64,000 nt of DNA from Pseudomonas viridiflava (lineage in GTDB: Bacteria; Pseudomonadota; Gammaproteobacteria; Pseudomonadales; Pseudomonadaceae), in NCBI RefSeq assembly GCF_900590755.1, contig NZ_UUOC01000004.1, forward strand, positions 124,001-188,000. Reading direction: 5' to 3'. A model generated the notes under the pieces. That model saw only the letters and a program-made list of their open reading frames with translations, was not told the DNA's origin and did not search any database. Below, one piece after another: positions 39,653 through 49,093 of the stretch (positions within the stretch are counted from its first letter, which is position 1; every line of letters starts with the position of its first letter). The translations under genes and the position numbers were made by a program.

Positions 39653-40413
39653 GTTCGTTGGAAAAAATCTATGGCGTGCATGCCGTAGAAGCGCTGTTGC
39701 GTCATCACCCCAAGCGGGTCAAGCAAGTCTGGCTGGCCGAAGGTCGTAACGATCCTCGCGTTCAGGTGCTGGTCGAGCTTGCCAACCAGAATCGCGTGTC
39801 GGTCGGTCAGGCCGAACGTCGCGAAATGGACGTCTGGGTAGAGGGCGTGCATCAGGGTGTGGTCGCTGAAGTCAGCCCGAGCCAGGTCTGGGGCGAAGCC
39901 ATGCTCGATGAGCTGCTTGATCGCACCGAAGGCGCGCCACTGATTCTCGTGCTTGATGGCATCACCGATCCGCATAACCTGGGTGCCTGTTTGCGCACCG
40001 CAGATGCGGCCGGTGCGCTGGCGGTTCTGGTGCCTAAAGACAAATCGGCTACCTTGACGCCTGCGGTGCGTAAAGTTGCATGCGGCGCGGCGGAAGTTAT
40101 TCCGTTGGTGGCGGTGACCAACCTTGCGCGCACTCTGGAAAAGCTTCAGCAGCGCGGCCTCTGGGTTGTTGGCACGGCAGGGGAGGCTGAGCAAGAGTTG
40201 TATCAGCAGGACCTGACCGGCCCGACCATCCTGATCATGGGTGCCGAAGGCAAAGGCATGCGTCGCCTGACCCGCGAGCATTGCGACTACCTGGTGCGTC
40301 TGCCAATGGCCGGTAGCGTCAGCAGCCTGAACGTTTCTGTGGCGACAGGTGTTTGTCTGTTCGAAGCCATGCGTCAGCGTAGTGTTAAAAAAGCAGCTGG
40401 CAGCAAGAAGTAA
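39649..40413 (+). CDS. rlmB: 23S rRNA (guanosine-2251-2'-O)-methyltransferase
   Basis: The protein has 254 residues. The N-terminal substrate-binding domain starts with EKIYGVHAVEALLRHHPKRV. A SpoU methyltransferase domain follows, with DGITDPHNLGACLRTADAAG, IMGAEGKGMRRL and LPMAGSVSSLNVSVATGV forming the trefoil-knot SAM site. It is translationally coupled to rnr by a four-base overlap. Confidence 0.97.
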   Translation: MSSLEKIYGVHAVEALLRHHPKRVKQVWLAEGRNDPRVQVLVELANQNRVSVGQAERREMDVWVEGVHQGVVAEVSPSQVWGEAMLDELLDRTEGAPLILVLDGITDPHNLGACLRTADAAGALAVLVPKDKSATLTPAVRKVACGAAEVIPLVAVTNLARTLEKLQQRGLWVVGTAGEAEQELYQQDLTGPTILIMGAEGKGMRRLTREHCDYLVRLPMAGSVSSLNVSVATGVCLFEAMRQRSVKKAAGSKK

Positions 40414-40418
40414 TCTCC

Positions 40419-40503
40419 CTGTAGGAGCTGCCGCAGGCTGCGATTGGCCTTCAATCGCGACGAGGGTCCTGCGGACCTTCGCAGCCTTCGGCAGCTCCTA
40501 CAG
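40419..40503. repeat. REPIN-type inverted repeat (GAGCTGCCGAAGGCTGCGAA class)
   Basis: The left arm is CTGTAGGAGCTGCCGCAGGC and the right arm GCCTTCGGCAGCTCCTACAG, with one mismatch, around about 40 bp. Confidence 0.85.
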
Positions 40504-40541
40504 ATGCTTTCAGGCAATTGCTCAAATATTCACCAATTGCC

Positions 40542-40570
40542 TTGCACCTATCCTCCGCCTTCCCTACAAT
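40542..40570 (+). promoter_or_regulatory. rpsF: Sigma-70 promoter of the rpsF operon
   Basis: TTGCAC (40542-40547), 17 bases and TACAAT (40565-40570) give a leader of about 112 bases before rpsF. Confidence 0.75.
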
Positions 40571-40641
40571 TGCGCCCCTTGCTGTCACGGCAGGCGCGAA
40601 TGTGCCTGTCCCTGAGCAAGACTAACAGTGTCATTCACTCC

Positions 40642-40673
40642 TTGTCTGACCGCTAATAAGCGGCAGGCTACAA
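40642..40673 (+). promoter_or_regulatory. Candidate leader hairpin of the rpsF operon
   Basis: TTGTCTG pairs with CAG-GCT-ACAA across a three-base bulge, enclosing CCGC/GCGG with a TAATAA loop. It ends shortly before the rpsF ribosome site. S6:S18-binding leaders are known upstream of rpsF in many bacteria; identity with that motif is inference. Confidence 0.4.
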
Positions 40674-40689
40674 CCCGTAAGGAGCATTC

Positions 40690-41115
40690 ATGCGTCATTA
40701 CGAAATCATCTTTTTGGTCCACCCGGATCAAAGCGAGCAAGTCGGCGGCATGGTTGAGCGTTATACCAAGCTGATCGAAGAAGACGGCGGCAAAATCCAC
40801 CGTCTGGAAGATTGGGGCCGTCGTCAACTGGCCTATGCAATCAACAATGTTCACAAGGCTCACTACGTGATGCTGAACGTTGAATGCACTGGCAAGGCCC
40901 TGGCCGAGCTGGAAGACAACTTCCGTTACAACGATGCTGTGATCCGTAACCTGGTCATCCGTCGCGACGAAGCCGTAACCGGTCAGTCCGAGATGCTCAA
41001 GGCAGAAGAAAACCGCAGCGAGCGCCGTGAGCGTCGCGATCGTCCTGAGCACTCCGACAGCGCCGATGGCGTTGATGGTGATGACAGCGACAACAGCGAT
41101 AACGCTGACGAGTAA
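40690..41115 (+). CDS. rpsF: 30S ribosomal protein S6
   Basis: The protein has 141 residues. The start [18 protein letters not shown] and the block [21 protein letters not shown] are classical S6. The C-terminus is an acidic Asp/Ser tail that varies among species and is the region modified by RimK where present. AAGGAGC precedes the ATG. It heads the rpsF-rpsR-DUF2232-rplI-dnaB operon. Confidence 0.98.
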   Translation: MRHYEIIFLVHPDQSEQVGGMVERYTKLIEEDGGKIHRLEDWGRRQLAYAINNVHKAHYVMLNVECTGKALAELEDNFRYNDAVIRNLVIRRDEAVTGQSEMLKAEENRSERRERRDRPEHSDSADGVDGDDSDNSDNADE

Positions 41116-41143
41116 TCCACGGACCTTTTGAGGAGCCAATTAC

Positions 41144-41374
41144 ATGGCACGTTTCTTCCGTCGTCGTAAATTCTGCCGCTTCACAGCTGAAGAAGTGAAA
41201 GAGATCGATTACAAAGATCTCAACACTCTGAAAGCCTATGTATCCGAGACCGGCAAAATCGTTCCAAGCCGTATCACTGGTACCAAAGCACGTTATCAGC
41301 GTCAGCTGGCCACCGCTATCAAGCGCGCCCGCTTCCTGGCCCTGCTGGCCTACACCGACAGCCACGGCCGCTGA
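41144..41374 (+). CDS. rpsR: 30S ribosomal protein S18
   Basis: The protein has 76 residues: [20 protein letters not shown] and onward, including [20 protein letters not shown] and a basic C-terminus, which is standard S18. It binds 16S rRNA as a heterodimer with S6. It lies 28 bases after rpsF with TGAGGAG upstream. Confidence 0.98.
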   Translation: MARFFRRRKFCRFTAEEVKEIDYKDLNTLKAYVSETGKIVPSRITGTKARYQRQLATAIKRARFLALLAYTDSHGR

Positions 41375-41410
41375 GACCGGGTAGTCGACAAGTAACAAGG
41401 GATAGTACGC

Positions 41411-42307
41411 ATGCGCGCCATCGCTGAATTCATCATGCGCGGCCGCATGCAGGCCACTCTCGTAGTGGTCGGATGTGCGGTATTGCCGTTGTTGTTCTGG
41501 TTGAGTGCTGCTGCAGGTTGCCTTGTGCTCCTGCGGCGCGGGTTGAATGATGCTTTTGGCATTATTGCCTGGGCTCTGCTGCCAGCTTTGTTCTGGTGGT
41601 ATTTCGGTGACCCACGCATCTTTATGGTGCTGGTCGGGTCGCTGGGGTTGGCGATGGTTTTACGCGCCAGCGAATCCTGGGTCCGCGTGCTGCTGGTCAG
41701 CGTAGCGCTGGGTCTGTTGTATGCAGTGGTTCTGGGCGCGGTTTTCCGCGAACCGATTGAGGCGATGTCGCAGGAGTTGCAGAAACACCTGCCGGCCATG
41801 CTTTCCGGTCTCTACGATCAGATGTCCGTAGAAGAGCGAGCGCGCCTTGGAGCACTGATTGCACCGGTCCTGAATGGCCTGATAGCGGCCTTGCTGCAAA
41901 TCGTCAGTGTATTGAGCCTGATAATCGGGCGTTACTGGCAAGCGTTGTTGTACAACCCTGGAGGTTTCGGGCGTGAATTTCGCGCCGTGAGACTCCCGCT
42001 GGTACCGGCGTTGGTGCTGCTGGTGTGCATGCTTGTAGGACCGAACTTCGGTCCTCAAATGGCGATGCTCACACCGTTGTGCAGCGTACCGCTGGTATTC
42101 GCCGGGCTGGCCCTGATTCACGGGCTGGTGGCTGAAAAGCGACTGGCCAGATTCTGGCTGGTGGGGATGTACATAACGCTGCTGGTGTTCATGCAGCTGA
42201 CCTATCCGTTGCTGGTGTTGTTAGCCATTGTCGACAGCCTGATTGATTTTCGCGGTCGCCGTGCATCGAAAGATGCAGGTAATGGCCCTGCGAACGGTGA
42301 AGGTTAA
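41411..42307 (+). CDS. DUF2232-type integral membrane protein
   Basis: The protein has 298 residues and about eight hydrophobic membrane segments. An amphipathic region around residues 118-155 (REPIEAMSQELQKHLPAMLS) lies between the halves. It fits the YybS-like/DUF2232 family, which regularly sits between rpsR and rplI in pseudomonads. No transport or enzymatic motif is evident. Its position inside a ribosomal/replication operon suggests constitutive expression. Confidence 0.8.
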   Translation: MRAIAEFIMRGRMQATLVVVGCAVLPLLFWLSAAAGCLVLLRRGLNDAFGIIAWALLPALFWWYFGDPRIFMVLVGSLGLAMVLRASESWVRVLLVSVALGLLYAVVLGAVFREPIEAMSQELQKHLPAMLSGLYDQMSVEERARLGALIAPVLNGLIAALLQIVSVLSLIIGRYWQALLYNPGGFGREFRAVRLPLVPALVLLVCMLVGPNFGPQMAMLTPLCSVPLVFAGLALIHGLVAEKRLARFWLVGMYITLLVFMQLTYPLLVLLAIVDSLIDFRGRRASKDAGNGPANGEG

Positions 42308-42326
42308 AAGTTAAGAGGATTTTCAC

Positions 42327-42773
42327 ATGCAACTGATCCTTCTGGAAAAAGTCGCTAACCTGGGCAACCTGGGCGACAAAGTAAATGTTAAGGCCGGTTA
42401 CGGTCGTAACTACCTGCTGCCATACGGCAAGGCTACCGCTGCGACCGCTGCTAACATTGCAGCGTTCGAAGAGCGTCGTGCCGAGCTGGAAAAACTGGCT
42501 GCAGACAAAAAAGCTTCTGCCGAAACTCGCGCTGCCCAACTGGCTGAGCTGGAAGTGACTATCACTGCCACCGCTGGTGACGAAGGCAAGCTGTTCGGTT
42601 CGATCGGCACCCACGACATCGCTGATGCACTGACCGCCTCTGGCGTTGAAGTTGCAAAAAGCGAAGTTCGTCTGCCGAACGGCACTATCCGCAACGTTGG
42701 CGAATTCGACGTAGCCGTGCACCTGCACAGCGACGTAGAAGCAACCGTACGCGTTGTTGTGGTGGCTGCTTAA
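42327..42773 (+). CDS. rplI: 50S ribosomal protein L9
   Basis: The protein has 148 residues. The N-terminal [20 protein letters not shown] and [15 protein letters not shown] rRNA-binding domain leads through a long connecting helix to the C-terminal globular domain ([14 protein letters not shown]). A short gap of 19 bases follows the DUF2232 gene. Confidence 0.98.
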   Translation: MQLILLEKVANLGNLGDKVNVKAGYGRNYLLPYGKATAATAANIAAFEERRAELEKLAADKKASAETRAAQLAELEVTITATAGDEGKLFGSIGTHDIADALTASGVEVAKSEVRLPNGTIRNVGEFDVAVHLHSDVEATVRVVVVAA

Positions 42774-42818
42774 GCAGTACTAATCGTCTGGCGGCTTGCT
42801 CGCCAGAGGATTAACATC

Positions 42819-42853
42819 GGGCACGATCCTGTTCACAGGTCGTGCCCTTTGTG
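42819..42853 (+). terminator. Weak terminator/attenuator between rplI and dnaB
   Basis: The stem GGGCACGA/TCGTGCCC is followed by TTTGTGTTT. The interrupted T run suggests partial termination, lowering dnaB against the ribosomal genes. Confidence 0.55.
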
Positions 42854-42913
42854 TTTCTGTACCACAGGTTTTTACAACCTCTGATTTTTCACAACCCCTG
42901 ATTCTGAGTGGTC

Positions 42914-44308
42914 ATGAACGATATCTCCGCACCCGAGCAATATGATCTGCAAACCGCTGCCCTGAAGGTACCGCCTCATTCCATCGAGGCCGAACAGGCA
43001 GTGCTCGGCGGTCTGATGCTGGACAACAACGCCTGGGAACGCGTGCTCGATCAGGTGTCGGATGGTGATTTCTATCGGCATGACCACCGCCTGATCTTCC
43101 GCGCCATCGCTCGTCTGGCTGACCAGAACCAGCCCATCGACGTAGTGACTCTGGCCGAACAGTTGGAAAAGGAAGGCCAGACGTCGCAAGTCGGCGGCCT
43201 GGGCTACCTCAGCGAACTGGCGAAAAACATTCCATCGGTCGCCAACATCAAGGCCTATGCGCAGATCGTTCGCGAGCGCGCGACGCTGCGCCAGTTGATC
43301 GGTATCAGCACCGAAATCGCAGATAGCGCCTTCAATCCTGAAGGCCGTAACGCCGCCGAAATTCTCGACGAAGCCGAACGGCAGATCTTCCAGATCGCGG
43401 AAGCCCGCCCGAAAACCGGCGGCCCGGTCAGCGTGACCGACCTGTTGACCAAGGCCATCGACCGCATCGATACCCTGTTCAACACCGATAATGCGATTAC
43501 CGGCCTGTCGACGGGTTATACCGATCTGGATGAAAAAACCAGCGGACTGCAACCGTCTGACCTGATCATCGTCGCCGGCCGTCCGTCCATGGGTAAAACC
43601 ACCTTCGCCATGAACCTGGTGGAGAACGCGGTACTGCGCAGCGACAAGGCGGTTTTGGTTTACTCGCTGGAGATGCCAGGTGAATCGCTGATCATGCGTA
43701 TGCTTTCGTCCCTGGGCCGTATCGACCAGACCAAGGTCCGTGCCGGTCGCCTGGAAGACGACGATTGGCCGCGCCTGACATCGGCGGTCAACCTGCTCAA
43801 CGAACGCAAACTGTTCATCGATGACACGGCTGGCATCAGCCCGTCAGAAATGCGTGCCCGGACCCGGCGTCTGGTGCGTGAGCACGGCGACATCGCCCTG
43901 ATCATGATCGACTACCTGCAGTTGATGCAAATTCCGGGTTCCGGGGGTGATAACCGGACCAACGAGATTTCCGAGATTTCCCGCTCGTTGAAAGCCCTGG
44001 CCAAGGAATTCAACTGCCCGGTGGTTGCCCTTTCCCAGCTCAACCGCTCCCTGGAGCAACGGCCGAACAAGCGCCCGATCAACTCCGACTTGCGGGAATC
44101 CGGAGCGATCGAGCAGGATGCTGACGTGATCATGTTCGTGTACCGGGATGAGGTGTACCACCCGGAAACCGAGCACAAAGGCATCGCGGAAATCATCATC
44201 GGTAAACAGCGTAACGGCCCTATCGGTACCACTCGGCTGGCGTTTATCGGTAAATACACCCGCTTTGAAAACCTTGCGCCGGGCAGTTACAACTTCGACG
44301 AAGACTAA
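42914..44308 (+). CDS. dnaB: Replicative DNA helicase DnaB
   Basis: The protein has 464 residues from ATG 42914 (MNDISAPEQYDLQTAALKVP). The N-terminal helical domain has PHSIEAEQAVLGGLMLDN, and the RecA-like domain has the Walker A GRPSMGKTTFAMN, Walker B ALIMIDYLQLM and the DnaB C-terminal block DLRESGAIEQDADVIMFVYR. No intein is present. In P. aeruginosa alr follows; here a large minus-strand gene ends six bases beyond the dnaB stop. Confidence 0.97.
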   Translation: MNDISAPEQYDLQTAALKVPPHSIEAEQAVLGGLMLDNNAWERVLDQVSDGDFYRHDHRLIFRAIARLADQNQPIDVVTLAEQLEKEGQTSQVGGLGYLSELAKNIPSVANIKAYAQIVRERATLRQLIGISTEIADSAFNPEGRNAAEILDEAERQIFQIAEARPKTGGPVSVTDLLTKAIDRIDTLFNTDNAITGLSTGYTDLDEKTSGLQPSDLIIVAGRPSMGKTTFAMNLVENAVLRSDKAVLVYSLEMPGESLIMRMLSSLGRIDQTKVRAGRLEDDDWPRLTSAVNLLNERKLFIDDTAGISPSEMRARTRRLVREHGDIALIMIDYLQLMQIPGSGGDNRTNEISEISRSLKALAKEFNCPVVALSQLNRSLEQRPNKRPINSDLRESGAIEQDADVIMFVYRDEVYHPETEHKGIAEIIIGKQRNGPIGTTRLAFIGKYTRFENLAPGSYNFDED

Positions 44309-44314
44309 AGCCCC

Positions 44315-47300
44315 TTAAGCGAAATGCTCTGACAGCAGAATGTCCTGCACCTGAGCTTTTCCCAGGGCGCCCCGATGTATTTCATAGCGGCGGCCAGCTT
44401 GCGCCTCCTGGATTTGCAGCTGGGCGCCCTGGAATCGCTGTTCCGGGCGTTTCAAGTGCGCCGCGCTAAAAGCCAAGGCATCGCTGGCGCGTTCTGCGTA
44501 ATGCAGATGCGCATAGGCCCAGACCTGATTGCGGTCTTTGATCTTCAACTCGAACTCGTCGATGTAGTCCCGCGGCGGCTGTTGTCTACTGGAGCCCGCT
44601 CGCTCCAGGGCTATACGTTCCTGTCGGGTTTTACGCACGCTGAGGTTGTTGCTGTCGGCCAGATACTGCAGGTCATTGGCGGCCGGCGCATTGTTGCTGA
44701 TGATCAGATCAATGCGCAGCGTCCGGCCTTTCTGCCTGAGGTATTGGGCTTTTTCACGCAGTTGGTTGCCCATGGCCATGGCTTGCTGGCTCTGTTGTGC
44801 ATCGGCCAGTTGCGGTGCTATCTCCTGAATTTCCTGAGCATGTTCTTCCAGGCGGTTGGCGTGATATTCGAGCAACCCTTCCGGCGCGGAAGGCGCTGAG
44901 CCTTTTTTGCGACCCAGGTAGTCGGCCACTGATTCGCAGTGCGTCGCCTCTCTCAGCAGCTTTTGCGCTGCAGTGCCATAGGGTTCCCATGTGGGAGGAG
45001 CTGCCTGGCTTGTGCTGGGAGAAGGCGTCTGGGTGGCAAGGTGCTCAACCCAGTACTGGCCGTCGCTGGAGCGCAGATAAGTGGCTTTGCGCTGGCCGCG
45101 ACTGTCGAGAATGTCCACGATGTTGGGATTATCGCTGCGTGGTTTGCCACTTAAGACAGCGTTGCTCTGGGTGACAATCTCCACCCGGTTTTTTGGCGCG
45201 GTCGGCGGCGCTGCGACGGTGGGCTTCGCCTTCGAAGGGGCCCGTCCTTTGCCGGGGCTCGGTGGACGACGAGTCTGCGGCTCCGGTGCGACCGGAAACT
45301 CATCAAGCTTGATCAGTAAGCGGTCGATCTCGTCGTGAACCAGTGCCTTGAACCGATCAATCAGCGAGATGACGTTCGCGTTGGCATCTTGCATGGGTTT
45401 GTACTTCAGGAAATAGATCGCGATATCCAGATCAGCGTCCGCGCTGGTGGATTTCATGGTTTCCAGTTCCAGTGTGCTGATGCCCTGATAGAGATCGGAA
45501 ATACGGCTGTAGCTTTGGTCGATGTTTTCCAGCTCGACGATTGAGCTAATCAGGGCTTCACGCTTCAGCGGGACGCTCGGCGGCAGATCCTCGAAGTCGG
45601 TCGTGGCAGCCTTGCGATGACGCAACACCTGAACGTGCAGGTGTTGGTGGGTCATGTGTTTGAGCTGGTAATAATCACCACCCGCCAGCAGGAAGTAGGT
45701 GTTGGAGGCAGGCTGGTTGAAATGCGCCTCGAACTCTGACAAGACATTCTGCAAGAGAAGTTCGCTATCGATGTATTGCTGTCGTTCAGCCAGGGTCTTC
45801 TCTCTCATGGCCTTCAGACGATCGACCTTTGGGCTGCCGCCGCTCAAGCCGGTGATAGCCCCGACCCAAACACCTTGCGCATCTCGGGTAATTGCCTCGC
45901 TGCGGCCGCCTCGGCTCGATACGTAGAGGTTGTCAGCATCGCCAGTAACCGGGTCGCCAGGCCTTACAATGCGCATGACTTGGCGACCCGGGCTGGAAGC
46001 GCCACGATCACGCAGCACCTGGAAGAAATCACCATCAATGCACACATACAGTTTGCCAGTGTCGGTGTAGAGACCGTCGCTGTCAGCTTTTGTGCTGCTG
46101 TAGTCATTCACCAGCTGGAATGCCGCGAGTCGATCGGCACTCAGGTCGAAGGTGGTGGGTGTCGGCAGCAGGTCTCCCAGCACGTCTCTGTTGAGTTGCG
46201 CCTGGCTCAGAATGGCCGCTGCCAGTTTCGGTCCATCATGCAGCTGATATTTCAAATCGTTGCGCTGAGCGTCAGTCAATGTGCGCAACAGCGCCGACAT
46301 TAAGGGGAAGTCAGTACCGCCGGGCTGCAGCATGTCGGCGTTGGTCTGGTCGTATCCCGCGTAACGCTCGTCGAGTCGAGCAAGCATAACGGCGTTGCTG
46401 GCGGACTCATCGCCGTAAGTGCCCAGCAGCTTATTGGTCTTGACGATATTGCCGCTGAAGTCCTGCACACCTTGATAGACCTGTATGCACAGATCTGCCG
46501 GCCAGCCCGGCTGGACGCTGAGCAGATTGCAGGCAATGGCCTCTGCATCGGGCCCCATGCCACGGCCTTTGGGGTCGTTGAGGGTGTTGAGTGCCCGGAT
46601 CAGTCGGCTTTGTAGCTGGGCCTTGTCGACGGCTGCCCGTTGCTCTGCGTCTAGCGCTGCATAGCGGTTGATGTTTTTCAGCGCAGGGTGCACGCGCACT
46701 AGCTCCCGAGCCGCGGCTTCGGGCAGGTGCCTGAAGCGCAGGCGCAGCGCCAGTGTTGTTGAGTAGTTGTCCTGGTCTATCAGGTCGCGCTGGCCCTCTG
46801 TGCGCAGCAGTTGCAGATCGTGAGTGGCGAATTCCAGGGCCCAGGGTATGGGGGCGTCGCCGTTCCAGGCGGCTTCCAGTTGTGGGCGCTCGACCTGTGT
46901 CAGTGCTTGCAGATACTGCACATCCTCACGGCTGAGGGATGGCATGTCCGGCCGCATCATGGTTTGCAGCAGTTCGGTGCTGGTCAGGTTGCTCACGTCT
47001 GCTGGCGCCAGCCGCCAATGAGCGCGACTTGGGTCATGGCGCAACAACGGCTGATACTGCTGCGGGTCGGGGTGCTTGAGTCGGTATTGCTTGAAATCTG
47101 TGTCAAAAACCAGCTCGCCGATTCTGACCTGTTCATCCACCTGAATCCGCGCATAAGTCTTGTCGCCCGTCTCAAACAGGCCTGCCGGGTTGGCGCTCAA
47201 GCCGTTCAGCAGTCGCGGATCGTGTTCTGTATAGGGGCGCAGGTCGGGCAGCCAGAGGCGACGTTCACCGTTGGGCATTTGCGCGGCCCGTGGCTTTCCC

Positions 47301-48865
47301 AGGGAGGTGATCAAGTGTTGGGTACGCTGTGCTGAAAGTTTTGCGCCGACCATCTGGATGCGACCGCTGATCACCAGCTCAGCAATATCACCAAGCGCCT
47401 GGACAAAGTCTGCAGACTGACCACGGGCGAACGCTTCGCTGGCACTGATCGCGTTGTAAGTCAGCGTCCCCAGGCTGGCGGTCATCATCAGACGGTTGAG
47501 CCCGGTAACACCTCCTGGAGCAGGCAGGGTCAGCAGTTCAAGGATTTCACTGCCAATGTGCAGCAGGGTCTTTTTGACTTGCTCCCAATCCTTGCTGGCT
47601 GTTGACGTTGCGATGCTTCGCAGATCGTTGAAGAGTGTCAGGCTCTGGCGCATTTCCATGGCGGTCAGCAGAGAATGCGTGGAGGGTTTTGGCTGGCCGA
47701 TCTCGGCGCGGATATAGATCCGCTCAGTGGCCGGACTACGGCTGCTGAATGCGGTGTAGAGCTGCTTCGCCATCCAGTTCAGCTGGTTTTCATCGACAGC
47801 GGTGTTTTTGAGTTCACTGAGCAACGTGGCCTGATCGGCGAGCGACAGGGGGCGCAACAGCCAGTCGATCCGGTTGGCCTTGGCGTCTGCGGAAATCTGC
47901 TCCCGCAACGAGGTAATGGCATCCGTCGCACTGCGGTGATATCTCAACACGCCTTGGGGGCGATTCGGGAAGTAACTGAACACTCCCAAGCCGTCCGGCA
48001 GCGAGAAAACGCAGAAAGGCAAAGGTACCGTGGTGGGCGTTGGTAATAGCTGCCAGCCGAAATAAATGTGGAAGAACTGCCATTTGAGTGCGTTTTCTTT
48101 CGTCAGCGCTTCCATCAGTCGTGCGCTCTGGTCAAGGCCATCGCTTGACAGCCTGTTGCTGCGTATCGCTTCCAGCAAGTCCAGTTCGAAACAGGCTTTG
48201 CGATGAGCAAAAATCAGTGGGTTGAGGGTCGTCGCCAGATGGCTGGCCAGAGCCCTGCGCAAGCGTGAAGCCAGATCGAACTCGCGAATGATGTCGATAC
48301 ATTGGGCTACACCCAGATGCTCGACGGTATGAGCGTCTGAGCCATAGGCAGACGTGTTGATCACGCTGGCGCGTTGAAAATCCAGGCCTGAATGCAGGCG
48401 GCTGGAGAGGTGAAAGGCGAAATTATCTTTCGCTGCCTGCCACAGCGTCGTAGACATGACCCGTTCACGGGGTGCGTTATCGGCCAGAGCGCGCTTGGTG
48501 CGTGAACTGAACAGAGTGCTCAGTAACTCGATAGGGTCCTTGGCGTCCTGGCGCTGGGGGATTTCAAGGACGCGGGTGTGCAGCCAGGTGTTATGCAGGT
48601 CAAGGGTCTGGCCGGTCCTTGTCTGGAACAACTGCATCAGCGCGGTATAGGCGTCGTTTTCAAAACTGCTTTTGAAGCCCTGGATGGCCTCGGCCAGATA
48701 CTGCCTCGCTTGGGGTTCTATCCGGCAGAGTTTCAGATAACGCTGGCGTTGATTGTTACTCAGGCTGGCAAGAGAGTCGCCAAGCTGTGTCTCGATCAGT
48801 GCCAGGGCCTGATAGGCGGACCAGGTTTCACTGGTCATCAGGGCGGTGTCTATGGTGTGTGTCAT
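44315..48865 (-). CDS. Large toxin-like protein (DUF6543/dermonecrotic-toxin-like family)
   Basis: The protein has 1516 residues and no signal peptide. The N-terminal ~600 residues resemble the large pseudomonad proteins with a dermonecrotic-toxin-like DUF6543 region: VPLPFCVFSLPDGLGVFSYF at about 285-305, and a hydrophobic stretch near 450-490 (LNRLMMTASLGTLTYNAISA) followed by LGDIAELVISGRI. A middle region has RLWLPDLRPY and GLFETGDKTYARIQVDEQ. A Pro/Lys-rich linker lies near 1190-1215 and the last ~200 residues are helical and charged. No catalytic motif could be assigned. It converges with dnaB (six-base gap) and is absent from the P. aeruginosa order, so it is likely an acquired effector. 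No immunity-type gene is beside it. Confidence 0.65.
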   Translation of the reverse strand: MTHTIDTALMTSETWSAYQALALIETQLGDSLASLSNNQRQRYLKLCRIEPQARQYLAEAIQGFKSSFENDAYTALMQLFQTRTGQTLDLHNTWLHTRVLEIPQRQDAKDPIELLSTLFSSRTKRALADNAPRERVMSTTLWQAAKDNFAFHLSSRLHSGLDFQRASVINTSAYGSDAHTVEHLGVAQCIDIIREFDLASRLRRALASHLATTLNPLIFAHRKACFELDLLEAIRSNRLSSDGLDQSARLMEALTKENALKWQFFHIYFGWQLLPTPTTVPLPFCVFSLPDGLGVFSYFPNRPQGVLRYHRSATDAITSLREQISADAKANRIDWLLRPLSLADQATLLSELKNTAVDENQLNWMAKQLYTAFSSRSPATERIYIRAEIGQPKPSTHSLLTAMEMRQSLTLFNDLRSIATSTASKDWEQVKKTLLHIGSEILELLTLPAPGGVTGLNRLMMTASLGTLTYNAISASEAFARGQSADFVQALGDIAELVISGRIQMVGAKLSAQRTQHLITSLGKPRAAQMPNGERRLWLPDLRPYTEHDPRLLNGLSANPAGLFETGDKTYARIQVDEQVRIGELVFDTDFKQYRLKHPDPQQYQPLLRHDPSRAHWRLAPADVSNLTSTELLQTMMRPDMPSLSREDVQYLQALTQVERPQLEAAWNGDAPIPWALEFATHDLQLLRTEGQRDLIDQDNYSTTLALRLRFRHLPEAAARELVRVHPALKNINRYAALDAEQRAAVDKAQLQSRLIRALNTLNDPKGRGMGPDAEAIACNLLSVQPGWPADLCIQVYQGVQDFSGNIVKTNKLLGTYGDESASNAVMLARLDERYAGYDQTNADMLQPGGTDFPLMSALLRTLTDAQRNDLKYQLHDGPKLAAAILSQAQLNRDVLGDLLPTPTTFDLSADRLAAFQLVNDYSSTKADSDGLYTDTGKLYVCIDGDFFQVLRDRGASSPGRQVMRIVRPGDPVTGDADNLYVSSRGGRSEAITRDAQGVWVGAITGLSGGSPKVDRLKAMREKTLAERQQYIDSELLLQNVLSEFEAHFNQPASNTYFLLAGGDYYQLKHMTHQHLHVQVLRHRKAATTDFEDLPPSVPLKREALISSIVELENIDQSYSRISDLYQGISTLELETMKSTSADADLDIAIYFLKYKPMQDANANVISLIDRFKALVHDEIDRLLIKLDEFPVAPEPQTRRPPSPGKGRAPSKAKPTVAAPPTAPKNRVEIVTQSNAVLSGKPRSDNPNIVDILDSRGQRKATYLRSSDGQYWVEHLATQTPSPSTSQAAPPTWEPYGTAAQKLLREATHCESVADYLGRKKGSAPSAPEGLLEYHANRLEEHAQEIQEIAPQLADAQQSQQAMAMGNQLREKAQYLRQKGRTLRIDLIISNNAPAANDLQYLADSNNLSVRKTRQERIALERAGSSRQQPPRDYIDEFELKIKDRNQVWAYAHLHYAERASDALAFSAAHLKRPEQRFQGAQLQIQEAQAGRRYEIHRGALGKAQVQDILLSEHFA

Positions 48866-48980
48866 GGTGGATTGCCTTTATCGGGTGCGCCCCGGAGGAT
48901 GTTCCGGGCACAAAAAGGCAAGCTAACTGCATGGGTATGCAGGTGCGGCGGTAGATAGTTATCGTTGTTATGGCGACTTG

Positions 48981-49037
48981 TTGCCCATCTATACAAGGCA
49001 AAGATTAATCCGACCACTGTCGTCGGATTTGATCAAA
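48981..49037. promoter_or_regulatory. Palindrome-rich divergent region between the toxin-like gene and ygiQ
   Basis: Three elements occur in succession: TTGCC-11 bp-GGCAA (48981-49001), AATCCGAC/GTCGGATT with a seven-base loop (49007-49029), and the palindrome TTTGATCAAA (49028-49037). The hairpin could end a short transcript, and the others could be operators. No promoter hexamers are convincing. Confidence 0.35.
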
Positions 49038-49093
49038 ATTTGTGCTATATTCCGCGCCCGCGATTTTTCCAACGTGCAAACGTAGGTTCCGAC

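Noticed and set aside
49028..49037. TTTGATCAAA as an Anr/Fnr box
   Set aside because: The FNR-type site needs TTGAT-N4-ATCAA; the spacing here is wrong.
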